Made by a program: the position numbers and the translations under genes. This document shows, piece after piece, positions 1 through 5,475 of a DNA stretch of 6,956 bases (its first letter is position 1; each line of letters begins with the position of its first letter). The notes beneath the pieces are model-generated. The model saw only the letters and a program-made list of their open reading frames with translations, searched no databases and was not told the DNA's origin. The DNA comes from Actinomycetota bacterium (lineage in GTDB: Bacteria > Actinomycetota > Actinomycetes > Streptosporangiales > Streptosporangiaceae): positions 5,057 through 12,012 of the forward strand of contig PMOU01000541.1 in NCBI GenBank assembly GCA_003161205.1, written 5' to 3'.

Positions 1-642
1 GTGGTACAGCGGGCCGGAGGTGAGGTAGATGTCGTCGGGCCGGTAGGAGAACAGGTTCAGCAGGGCGCCGAGGACTTCTGGATCCTGGGGGCCGGCCCGG
101 AACGCGCCCTTCGGCTTGCCGGTGGTGCCGGAGGTGTAATACATCGTGCCGCCGGCCACGTCCCCGGCGGCGGGCACCGCGGCTGGCGCGGCCGCGATGT
201 CAGTGTCGGTCAGCATCGCACCCAGGGTCGCCGAAACCGGGCCGCCGACCGCGATGATGTGCCGCACCTTCTCCAGCCGGCCGCGGAGCGCGGCGAACAT
301 CGGCGCGTGCTCGCGGTCCACGTAGGCGATCTCGGCATCGCTGTGGTTGATGACGTAGAGAGCCTCCTCCGGCGTCAGCCGGTAATTCAGCGGCACGGCG
401 ACCGCGCCGATCTTTCTCGCGGCGTTCATGACCGCCACGACCTCGGGCGAGTTCGGCCCGCACCACAGCACCTTGCTGCCCGGCGTGGCCCCGAGCCTGA
501 GCAGCAGGTTCGCTATTCGGTTCGACTGCGCCTCAAGCTCGGCGTACGTCCACACGACGACGGTCCCGTCCGGCCTGTCGTCGATGACGCCCGGCTTGTC
601 CGGCTGACTCTGCGCGTAGATCGAAAGAGTGTCGTCCGCCAT
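1..642 (-). CDS. Acyl-CoA synthetase (AMP-dependent ligase), N-terminal part
   Basis: This is a partial gene: 214 residues are visible, starting at ATG 642-640, and the rest lies beyond the left edge. Family members are usually about 500-550 residues, so less than half is present. The enzyme class activates a carboxylic (often fatty) acid with ATP to an acyl-AMP and then transfers it to coenzyme A in the cytoplasm. The sequence shows the usual opening (WTYAELEAQSNRIANLL, residues 31-47), the early core GPNSPEVVAVMNAARKIGAVAVPLNYRLTPEE (read as two blocks, about 62-92), and the nucleotide-binding loop YYTSGTTGKPKGA at 168-180. GPLYH follows at 210-214. A modest purine-rich ribosome site (AAGGGCAGG) lies just before the ATG. 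The acyl chain specificity cannot be told. FadD-type fatty-acid ligases are the closest match in feel, but I give no symbol. Confidence 0.93.
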   Translation of the reverse strand, partial: MADDTLSIYAQSQPDKPGVIDDRPDGTVVVWTYAELEAQSNRIANLLLRLGATPGSKVLWCGPNSPEVVAVMNAARKIGAVAVPLNYRLTPEEALYVINHSDAEIAYVDREHAPMFAALRGRLEKVRHIIAVGGPVSATLGAMLTDTDIAAAPAAVPAAGDVAGGTMYYTSGTTGKPKGAFRAGPQDPEVLGALLNLFSYRPDDIYLTSGPLYH

Positions 643-706
643 CGCACCTGCCCTTACGGAACGCAGTCAGCGGGCATCAGCGGTGACCGCAGCTGCCGCC
701 CTTGCC

Positions 707-735
707 AATGTACGGAACCGGTACCGATCGGTAAA
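707..735 (-). promoter_or_regulatory. Candidate promoter and operator of the acyl-CoA synthetase
   Basis: Read on the minus strand, TTTACC (735-730) and TACATT (712-707) are separated by 17 bases, a plausible but weak -35/-10 pair 65 bases before the ligase start. A 12-bp perfect palindrome, TACCGATCGGTA, at 722-733 overlaps the -35 box. The ACCGA/TCGGT core resembles operators bound by TetR-type regulators of acyl-CoA metabolism in actinomycetes, but that resemblance is inferred from memory. The palindrome itself is seen directly; the promoter call is weak. Confidence 0.4.
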
Positions 736-1001
736 CCTTGACCATCCAACCGCCTGGAACGGACAACCCGATGGCGGGTCGCTAACCGGATCTCGCCAGC
801 GATGCGCGACACTTGCAGCGGTGCGAGAGCCGGACGGCGGAGAGGGACACCGGCGGCACCAGCGGCAGCCCGTGGGTGACCCACTTCGACACGCGGTCGC
901 GGACCGGCACGATCGTGGGCGTGATCGGCGGCTACCAGCAGGGCGGCGATACCCCCGCCGTCTCCTACAGCGCCTACCTCAGTACAGGCCTCTCAGGGCG
1001 G
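731..1001 (+). pseudogene. Frameshifted remnant of a trypsin-like (S1) serine protease
   Basis: The C-terminal end of a chymotrypsin-fold protease is recognisable but broken over three frames. Frame 3 from 849 reads GGTSGSPWV, holding the active-site Ser of the G-[DT]-S-G motif, then TGTIVGVIGGYQQGGDTP and SYSAYL to about position 980. This is the characteristic ending of secreted actinomycete trypsin-like proteases. Just upstream, frame 1 (769-834) reads RWRVANRISPAMRDTCSGARAG, which fits the stretch before the catalytic loop, including the Cys. Frame 2 (731-769) reads HPTAWNGQP, resembling the preceding GYP-type turn. No signal peptide, His or Asp of the triad is visible upstream, and the frame 3 reading runs into unrelated sequence and a TAG at 1053. 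It is therefore a dead fragment. The frame 3 part is secure; the two upstream segments are tentative. Confidence 0.62.
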
Positions 1002-1152
1002 ATGAACGGCGGTCCATGGCGGCGGAGCCGCCGCTGCCTGGCCGTCGGCCCGTAGCCGGTCAGCAGGTGGCGCAACGCCGAGTGGCACCACCACCTGGTC
1101 GCCGCGGTCGACACCGGATTGACCGCTGCGCATACCCGGCGCCTGAGCCGGT
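1002..1152. other. Non-coding stretch with a GC hairpin and a possible coding relic
   Basis: Between the protease remnant and the regulator gene there is no intact gene. A perfect inverted repeat GCGGCGG-AG-CCGCCGC lies at 1019-1034; it has no T tract and might help end transcription on either strand. From 1056 the same plus frame as the protease end reopens and reads RWRNAEWHHHLVAAVDTGL, then TAAHTRRLSRFILPLAEP, to about 1166. This has a protein-like composition and may be a relic of another gene, but it has no start, no ribosome site and no family I recognise. Confidence 0.3.
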
Positions 1153-1836
1153 TCATCCTGCCTCTCGCTGAGCCCGGCCCAGCACGCCGTCGATCACTAC
1201 ATCAACGGCAAAGCGAAACCGTTCGTCGACATCTCCAGCGACCAATTGAGCAGCGTGGGCAGTGATGAGCGGAAAGTCGCCGGCCGGCAGGCGGGCGAAG
1301 TTGGCCGTGATTTCGGCGGCAAGTGCGCTGGGGTCGGTGCGCCGCAGCTCGGCCTCGATCGCCGCGTACGTCACCTGGGCCGCGAGGATGTCGGCGGCCC
1401 ACGCGGCGTCCTGAGCGTCGAGGCCGCCAGCAAGCAAGATTCCCAGGAGGTTCTCCAGCAGCCGCATGGCCACTTCGGTCCGTGGTGGGTCGACCATGGT
1501 CGCTGCGGCCATTCCGGGATGCGTGACGAGTCCCGCGCGCACCCGCTCCAGAAGGTTGTGCAGCTGGGCACGCCACCGTGACGGATCGGGCGTTTCCAGC
1601 TTGACCGCCCCGATGATGCGATCGAACAGCGCCTCCAGCAGGCCGTCACGGCCTTCGACATAGACGTACAGTGAGCCGGCTCCAGTATCCAAGGCGGCCG
1701 CGACCCGGCGCATGGACACAGCTTCCAGACCCTCTGCCTGCAGGATCGCGAGGGCGGCGTCGACGATTGCCTCTTCGCTCAGCGGCGCCTTGGCCGGGCG
1801 ATCACGAGTCGAGCGGGGGCGGCCCGATGTCTTCAT
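1153..1836 (-). CDS. TetR/AcrR-family transcriptional repressor
   Basis: A 227-residue DNA-binding regulator of usual TetR length. The N-terminal part (about residues 19-70) is the TetR helix-turn-helix domain: EEAIVDAALAILQAEGLEAV, then MRRVAAALDTGAGSLYVYV (42-60), with the typical SLYVYVEGRDGLLEAL end of the recognition region. The rest is a helical ligand-binding and dimer domain of the tetracycline-repressor type, which is variable, so the inducer cannot be guessed. I place the start at ATG 1836-1834 because GGAGG lies 10 bases upstream; an in-frame ATG at 1878 would add 14 residues but lacks such a site. The gene is divergent from the MFS exporter, with 152 bases between starts that contain two palindromes over the promoters. 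It most likely represses itself and the exporter until a ligand binds. Confidence 0.93.
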   Translation of the reverse strand: MKTSGRPRSTRDRPAKAPLSEEAIVDAALAILQAEGLEAVSMRRVAAALDTGAGSLYVYVEGRDGLLEALFDRIIGAVKLETPDPSRWRAQLHNLLERVRAGLVTHPGMAAATMVDPPRTEVAMRLLENLLGILLAGGLDAQDAAWAADILAAQVTYAAIEAELRRTDPSALAAEITANFARLPAGDFPLITAHAAQLVAGDVDERFRFAVDVVIDGVLGRAQREAG

Positions 1837-1880
1837 GTGCGGTCGACCTCCAGGTTCAGCCCAGCGGGCGGCGGTCACGC

Positions 1881-1910
1881 TTGACCTTAACGCTACGCCT
1901 CGCGTACAGT
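1881..1910 (+). promoter_or_regulatory. Candidate promoter of the MFS exporter
   Basis: TTGACC (1881-1886) and TACAGT (1905-1910) are separated by 18 bases, a good fit to the vegetative actinomycete promoter pattern TTGAC-N17/18-TAnnnT. Transcription would begin near 1917, giving a leader of about 70 bases ahead of the exporter ATG at 1989. The -10 box lies inside the palindrome at 1904-1914. Confidence 0.55.
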
Positions 1911-1932
1911 GTACTTAACGAACAGCGTTCGT
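1904..1932. promoter_or_regulatory. Two palindromic operator candidates shared by TetR and the exporter
   Basis: GTACA-G-TGTAC (1904-1914) is a perfect palindrome lying over both -10 boxes. ACGAAC-AGC-GTTCGT (1918-1932) is a second perfect palindrome with 6-bp arms, near the likely exporter transcription start and within the spacer of the regulator promoter. Their centres (1909 and 1925) are 16 bases apart. The heptamer CTTAACG also occurs twice (1886-1892 and 1914-1920). TetR proteins commonly bind such sites between divergent genes; which palindrome is the true operator is not known. Confidence 0.6.
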
Positions 1933-1937
1933 GACAA
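1908..1937 (-). promoter_or_regulatory. Candidate promoter of the TetR regulator, overlapping the exporter promoter
   Basis: On the minus strand TTGTCA (1937-1932) and TACACT (1913-1908) are separated by 18 bases. The -10 box uses the opposite strand of the same palindrome that carries the exporter -10, so the two promoters overlap face to face and polymerase cannot sit on both at once. Confidence 0.45.
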
Positions 1938-1988
1938 ACACCGTATGTTAGACGTTTCCTCGCTTCTGCCTCTTACCGGAGAGCCATC

Positions 1989-3419
1989 ATGGACACCACC
2001 ACCACTACCGCCAGTTCTTCCGCCGGAGCTCAGCTCTACAGCATGCGCTGGATGGTCGCGGCCGTGGTGCTGGCGGCCAACACCATGGATCTGCTCGACG
2101 CCACGATCGTGAACGTCGCCGGTCCCTCTATTCACCGCGAGCTAGGCGGAGCTGCCAGCACGATCCAGTGGCTGAGCGCCGCCTACACCCTGGCCTTCGC
2201 CGTCCTGCTGATCGCGGGGGCACGGCTGGGAGACATCTTCGGCCGCCGCCGGATGTTCCTGCTCGGCTTGCTCGGGTTCACCGGCTTCTCGGCCGCCTGC
2301 GCCGCGGCGCAGGGCATCGGCATGCTCATCGCCTTCCGCTCCCTGCAGGGAGGCTTCGGCGCTCTCATGATCCCGCAGGGCTTCGGCCTGTTGAAGGAGG
2401 TCTTCGACGACGAGGAACTGGGCCGGGCAACCCGCCTGTTCGGCCCGTCAACGGGTCTGGCCCTGCTCGGCGCACCGGTCCTCGCCGGTGCGCTCATCGA
2501 CGCCAACCTCTGGAACATCGGCTGGCGACTGGTCTTCGTCATCAACGTGCCGATTGGCCTCATCGCGCTTCCGTTCGCGATCCGATCACTGCCGAGCGGG
2601 GTGAGTCACCCCGACCTCAGGCTCGACGTCGGCGGCGTCTTGCTCGTCGGCCTGGCCCTCGTCGCGATCATCTACCCGCTCATCCAGGGCCAGACCGACG
2701 GCTGGCCAGCCTGGACGTTCGCGCTGCTCGCAGCGGGCGCGGTCATGCTCTACGTCTTTGTGCGCTACGAGCGACGCCGCAGCCACAACGCCTTGATCGA
2801 GCCATCCCTCCTGGCAAACCGCAATTACCTCAGCGGCATCGCGGTCATCCTGTCCCTCTTCGGCGCTTTCGGCGGACTGCTGCTCTGCGTGTCGCTGTAC
2901 GGCCAGCTCGGCGAAGGGTGGTCGCCGATCCACGCAGGCCTGAGCCTGACCCCGATGGTGGCCGGCATGATCGGGGGCATGCTCGTGTCGGGCATGCTCG
3001 TCAAGCGCCTCGGACGCCACCTGCTCCACATCGGCATCCTGCTCATCGCCGCCGGCACCACCACGCTCGCCCTGATGCTGACTGGCATGCATGACGCCTC
3101 GACCTGGGACCTAGTTCCCGGCCTGCTCCTGGTCGGTGCAGGAGTCGGCACCGTGCTTGGTCAGCTCATCCAGTTCATCATCGCCGCGGTCAGCATGAAC
3201 GAGGTCGGGTCAGCGTCCGGCATCATGGAAGCTTCGCAGCAGTTGTCGACCTCGCTCGGCGTGGCGATTCTCGGCACCATCTTCTTCGCAATTTTCCAGC
3301 ATCACCCCGCGACGGATGCTCTCCGGATCACCTCATGGGCCTGCCTCGTCCCCCTGGCAGCCGCCTTCAGCTTCGTGTTCCTGCTGCCCAGACACGCACG
3401 GGAAGAAGAAGGACATTGA
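1989..3419 (+). CDS. MFS drug-type exporter, DHA2 family (14 TM)
   Basis: A 476-residue inner-membrane transporter of the major facilitator superfamily, most like the 14-helix drug:proton antiporter group (EmrB/QacA type), which exports toxic compounds using the proton gradient. Motif D1 appears as LDATIVNVAGPSI (36-48) in TM1. Motif A is GARLGDIFGRRRMF (77-90) after TM2. A motif C-like stretch with several Gly and Pro (152-170, GPSTGLALLGAPVLAG) is in TM5. WRLVFVINVPIG (179-190), common in this group, follows. Hydrophobic segments near 21-41, 59-78, 89-109, 112-132, 153-170, 181-200, 212-233, 241-258, 281-303, 313-335, 345-365, 375-397, 421-437 and 447-466 give about fourteen helices. The ATG has a GGAGAG site six bases upstream. 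It is divergent from TetR and presumably controlled by it. The substrate cannot be read from sequence. Confidence 0.94.
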   Translation: MDTTTTTASSSAGAQLYSMRWMVAAVVLAANTMDLLDATIVNVAGPSIHRELGGAASTIQWLSAAYTLAFAVLLIAGARLGDIFGRRRMFLLGLLGFTGFSAACAAAQGIGMLIAFRSLQGGFGALMIPQGFGLLKEVFDDEELGRATRLFGPSTGLALLGAPVLAGALIDANLWNIGWRLVFVINVPIGLIALPFAIRSLPSGVSHPDLRLDVGGVLLVGLALVAIIYPLIQGQTDGWPAWTFALLAAGAVMLYVFVRYERRRSHNALIEPSLLANRNYLSGIAVILSLFGAFGGLLLCVSLYGQLGEGWSPIHAGLSLTPMVAGMIGGMLVSGMLVKRLGRHLLHIGILLIAAGTTTLALMLTGMHDASTWDLVPGLLLVGAGVGTVLGQLIQFIIAAVSMNEVGSASGIMEASQQLSTSLGVAILGTIFFAIFQHHPATDALRITSWACLVPLAAAFSFVFLLPRHAREEEGH

Positions 3420-3502
3420 GAAGGAGGAACGCCGGCGCCGAGGTGACTTCTTCGGCTACCCGGTGGCAGTCTCCGGATCCCAACCGCCTGCGCTGCTGAT
3501 GT

Positions 3503-3524
3503 GCCTATGCCTGCGGGCATAGGC
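3503..3524 (+). terminator. Strong hairpin after the MFS exporter (terminator or attenuator)
   Basis: GCCTATGCC-TGCG-GGCATAGGC forms a perfect 9-bp stem with a 4-base loop, 83 bases after the exporter stop and 85 bases before the next gene. There is no T tract, which is usual for actinomycete terminators. It could end or only weaken read-through into the DUF4386 gene. Confidence 0.6.
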
Positions 3525-3585
3525 GCCGGGCGAACGGTGGCCCTGGGACAGATGTAGGGAGGCGGCCGACCTCGTAGCGTTCGAA

Positions 3586-3602
3586 TCCTTAGCCCCTAAG
3601 GA
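3586..3602 (+). promoter_or_regulatory. Hairpin covering the ribosome site of the DUF4386 gene
   Basis: TCCTTAG-CCC-CTAAGGA is a perfect 7-bp stem with a 3-base loop. Its right arm contains most of the Shine-Dalgarno sequence AAGGAG (3598-3603), which is six bases before the ATG at 3610. If it folds in the mRNA it would hide the ribosome site. As DNA it is equally a palindrome that a protein could bind. The pairing is seen; its function is inferred. Confidence 0.45.
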
Positions 3603-3609
3603 GACCGGC

Positions 3610-4374
3610 ATGACGACCACCGTGCGAATCGCAGCAACGAAAAGAGTCCCGATGGACTCCATGAGGAAGACCGCGCTGGTCGCGGGCGTTTTCTACCTGA
3701 TCACCTTCATCTCGATCCCCACTCTCGCCCTCTACGGCCCGGTAAAGAACCACCGGGACTGGATCCTTGGCTCCGGTGGCCACACGGGCGTGCTCGTGGG
3801 CGGTTTCCTCGAGGTGATCGTCGCCCTCGCCGGCATCGGCACCGCCGTCACGCTGTACCCAGTCGTCAAGCGGCAGAACGAAGGCGTCGCGCTCGGCTTC
3901 GTCGCCGCTCGCGTCCTGGAAGCCGTCATGATCTTCACCGGTGTCATCAGCCTTCTGTCGCTGGTGACCCTGCGACAGGACCTAGGCGGAGCGGCCGGAG
4001 CAAATGCGGCCGCGCTCGTCACCACCGGCGCGTCGCACGTCGCGGTCTACAACTGGACGTTCCTGCTCAGCCAGAGCCTCATGCCGGGCATCAACGCACT
4101 GCTGCTGGGCTCCTTGATGTACCGGTCCCGGCTCGTGCCCCGCGTCATTCCCCTGCTAGGACTCATCGGAGCCCCCCTGCTCATCTGCACCGTCATCGCA
4201 ACACTATTCGGCGGCCTCAAGCTGGGCTCCCCCGAGCTCGCCGCACTCCCGGTGGCGGCCTGGGAGCTATCGCTCGGCGTCTGGCTGGTCGTTAAAGGCT
4301 TCAAGCCCTCCCCCGTCACCACCGGAATGATCGCAGCCGACAGCGCACCCGCCTACCAGGACGTCACCGCCTGA
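3610..4374 (+). CDS. DUF4386 family membrane protein
   Basis: A 254-residue integral membrane protein with about six hydrophobic helices (near 21-43, 60-84, 94-120, 145-170, 178-200 and 210-230). I recognise the DUF4386 pattern: an RKTALVAGVFYLITFI opening with a small-residue TM1, a long first loop with the W of HRDWILGSG, an ARVLEAVMIFTGVISLLSL helix (100-118), the YNWTFLLSQSLMPGINALLLG segment (147-167, read as two blocks) and the YRSRLVPRVIPLLGLIGAP helix (171-189). The family has no established biochemical role that I know of. The start at 3610 is chosen for AAGGAG six bases upstream; ATGs at 3652 and 3661 could give shorter forms beginning nearer TM1, and the N-terminal 17 residues are polar and poorly conserved in look. 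It lies 190 bases after the exporter on the same strand, separated by a hairpin, so co-expression is possible but not assured. Confidence 0.88.
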   Translation: MTTTVRIAATKRVPMDSMRKTALVAGVFYLITFISIPTLALYGPVKNHRDWILGSGGHTGVLVGGFLEVIVALAGIGTAVTLYPVVKRQNEGVALGFVAARVLEAVMIFTGVISLLSLVTLRQDLGGAAGANAAALVTTGASHVAVYNWTFLLSQSLMPGINALLLGSLMYRSRLVPRVIPLLGLIGAPLLICTVIATLFGGLKLGSPELAALPVAAWELSLGVWLVVKGFKPSPVTTGMIAADSAPAYQDVTA

Positions 4375-4382
4375 ACCGACCA

Positions 4383-4408
4383 CGGCCGGGCCCACCCGGG
4401 CCCGGCCG
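4383..4408 (+). terminator. GC-rich terminator after the DUF4386 gene
   Basis: CGGCCGGGCCC-ACCC-GGGCCCGGCCG is a perfect 11-bp stem with a 4-base loop, starting nine bases after the stop codon. The sequence after it has only a short T run. Position and strength make this the likely end of the exporter/DUF4386 transcript. Confidence 0.8.
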
Positions 4409-4447
4409 CTGCCGTTTCGCCCGTGGTGCGCGGGGTAGCCGGAAGAT

Positions 4448-4466
4448 GGTCCTGGTTTCCGGGACC
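4448..4466 (+). promoter_or_regulatory. Leader hairpin or operator before the small Cys/His protein
   Basis: GGTCCTGG-TTT-CCGGGACC pairs over 8 bases with one T-G wobble and a 3-base loop. It ends ten bases before the AGGAG ribosome site (4476-4480). It may be an mRNA leader structure, a terminator from upstream, or a protein binding site. Confidence 0.35.
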
Positions 4467-4486
4467 GCGCTTGAGAGGAGAGCGGA

Positions 4487-4702
4487 GTGGCTTATCTTCC
4501 TCCGATCCCGAACGAGGAAACGTTCTCCCGGCCCCGGTGCGTCCGGTGCGGACATACGTCCGGGTCTCACCATGTCGAGAAGGGCTGCACGGTCCGGCTG
4601 GGTCTGACCCAGCTGTGGCGGCGCTGCCCGTGCAAGGCCTATGTCTCGCCAGGCACCCCGGCAGAGACGCCCGACCGGGACCCGCATTTCCGGACCACTT
4701 AG
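4487..4702 (+). CDS. Small Cys/His-rich protein, possible zinc ribbon
   Basis: A 71-residue protein starting at GTG 4487, supported by AGGAG six bases upstream. Residues 17-52 carry CVRCGHTSGSHH (18-29), then Cys34, then RRCPC (45-49), so two Cys pairs (C18/C21 and C47/C49) plus His23/28/29 and Cys34 could hold a metal ion, probably zinc. The N-terminal MAYLPPIPNEETF and the C-terminal tail (54-71, rich in Pro, Asp, Thr) look disordered. No signal peptide or membrane segment is seen, so it should be cytoplasmic. Short Cys/His proteins of this look are common and uncharacterised in actinomycetes; I do not recognise a named family. It stands alone between a terminator and a gene fragment. Metal binding is an inference from residue spacing only. 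Confidence 0.68.
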   Translation: MAYLPPIPNEETFSRPRCVRCGHTSGSHHVEKGCTVRLGLTQLWRRCPCKAYVSPGTPAETPDRDPHFRTT

Positions 4703-4894
4703 CGCCGCACTGCACAGCAGCCGGAGCGAGTCCCGGAATCATCAGATGACCGCGACCTGGCCGTCGGCGCAGGAACGCTGGAGCGGGTGATCGTGGACAG
4801 GGACCGATTCGCCAGCCGGGCTCAGCACGACTAGCCACGCTCAGACAGAAGGCACTATCAGGCCAAGAAGGCGTTGATTTTGGAATTGGATCAT
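4703..4894 (+). other. Gene-free stretch with an in-frame extension after the small gene
   Basis: After the TAG at 4700-4702 the same frame stays open for 43 codons to a TAG at 4832-4834 and reads ERVPESSDDRDLAVGAGTLE, then RVIVDRDRFASRAQHD, a plausible protein-like ending. No separate start or ribosome site was found for it. It may be a remnant of another gene or chance in high-GC DNA. The rest (4835-4894) shows no clear promoter for the following fragment. Confidence 0.3.
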
Positions 4895-5101
4895 ATGGCC
4901 GAACGGGCACGGCAGCGTGCCCTTGTGCGCCGCGGCTATGACGAGATCTCGGTGGCCTACCGCAGTGATGACGGCGATGCGGCCGGCTCCTCTGCGCAGG
5001 ACGTCAGCCGCTACGCCGACTGGGTGGCGGAACTGGCTGGCCTGCTACGGCCCGGCGCCCGGGTTGTCGATAGTGTGCGGAAGGCGGCGAGCGGCGGTTA
5101 A
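4895..5101 (+). pseudogene. Truncated SAM-dependent methyltransferase (N-terminal fragment)
   Basis: From ATG 4895 the frame encodes 68 residues: MAERARQRALVRRGYDEISV, then AYRSDDGDAAGSSAQDVSRY, then ADWVAELAGLLRPGARVVD before a short unrelated tail and a TAA at 5099-5101. The RGYDEISVAYR opening, the Y-DWV-L-LL block and the PGARVVD strand are the usual start of class I methyltransferases. There PGARVVD should be followed at once by the SAM-binding motif DLGCGxG. Here the frame instead reads SVRKAASGG and stops. A +1 reading of the same bases gives VCGRRRAAV, faintly like a decayed DLGCGTG loop, so both a frameshift and a cut are possible. A family member would be about 200-270 residues. No good ribosome site precedes the ATG, and a TTG at 4874 in frame is also possible. 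Almost certainly non-functional. Confidence 0.68.
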
Positions 5102-5475
5102 ACCGGGACGATCTCTACGTGGATCCCGGCTGCTTCCGCAAGTACGCGCAGGTCGCCAGGATCAGAGGTGAGGATGTCGTCGCCGTCGGCTGCGAGGCAT
5201 ACCACAGTGGCATCAATAGCGTCGGACTGGCCACTGCGGGCAAGCAGCATCCCAGCTCGCCGGGCCAGCGTGCCGTCGACGGAAGCGACGGCGGTGCCGG
5301 CCAGGAGCCGGGCCATGGGCGCCTGCCGTCCGCTGCCGCCACGCCAGACCTGGGCAACCACGCCGCCGCTGGTCACTGGCGGGCGTCCGGCGAGACGTTC
5401 GCGCTTGACCAGCGCGACGACGTCGCGGTTACCGCTTTCGACGGCAACGAATGCTCCGGCGTCCAGCACGAGCAT
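5098..5475 (-). CDS. PIN-domain ribonuclease toxin (VapC-like)
   Basis: A 125-residue PIN-domain protein. The expected acidic residues are present: Asp5 in MLVLDAGAF, Asp85 and Asp88 in SDAIDATVV (84-92), and Asp105 and Asp108 in TSDPGDL (103-109). Together they form the metal-dependent RNase site of VapC toxins, which cut tRNA or rRNA to stop growth until bound by the partner antitoxin. The position where many PIN proteins carry a Glu near residue 42 reads VVAQVWRGG; I believe Gln is common here in a streptomycete subgroup, but cannot verify it. The ATG at 5475-5473 shares its A with the antitoxin TGA stop, so translation is coupled. The stop (5100-5098) overlaps the stop of the methyltransferase fragment on the other strand. 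Target RNA unknown. Confidence 0.9.
   Translation of the reverse strand: MLVLDAGAFVAVESGNRDVVALVKRERLAGRPPVTSGGVVAQVWRGGSGRQAPMARLLAGTAVASVDGTLARRAGMLLARSGQSDAIDATVVCLAADGDDILTSDPGDLRVLAEAAGIHVEIVPV

Noticed and set aside
1..741. Long open frame on the plus strand over the ligase gene
   Set aside because: It is the antisense of the acyl-CoA synthetase. The residues are low in complexity and rich in Arg/Gly, while the minus strand gives a clear ligase motif.
1837..1878. Longer TetR start at ATG 1878
   Set aside because: Would add 14 residues without a ribosome site; GGAGG fits the start at 1836 and gives the usual family length.
2586..3092. 168-codon minus-strand frame inside the exporter
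   Set aside because: Antisense shadow of the MFS gene, His/Glu-rich without recognisable domains.
2168..3094. 308-codon plus-strand frame inside the exporter
   Set aside because: Arg/Pro-rich shadow of the MFS gene in another frame; no family features.
4353..4910. 185-codon minus-strand frame across the small gene
   Set aside because: Spans a terminator and has no family features or ribosome site; shadow of GC-rich DNA.
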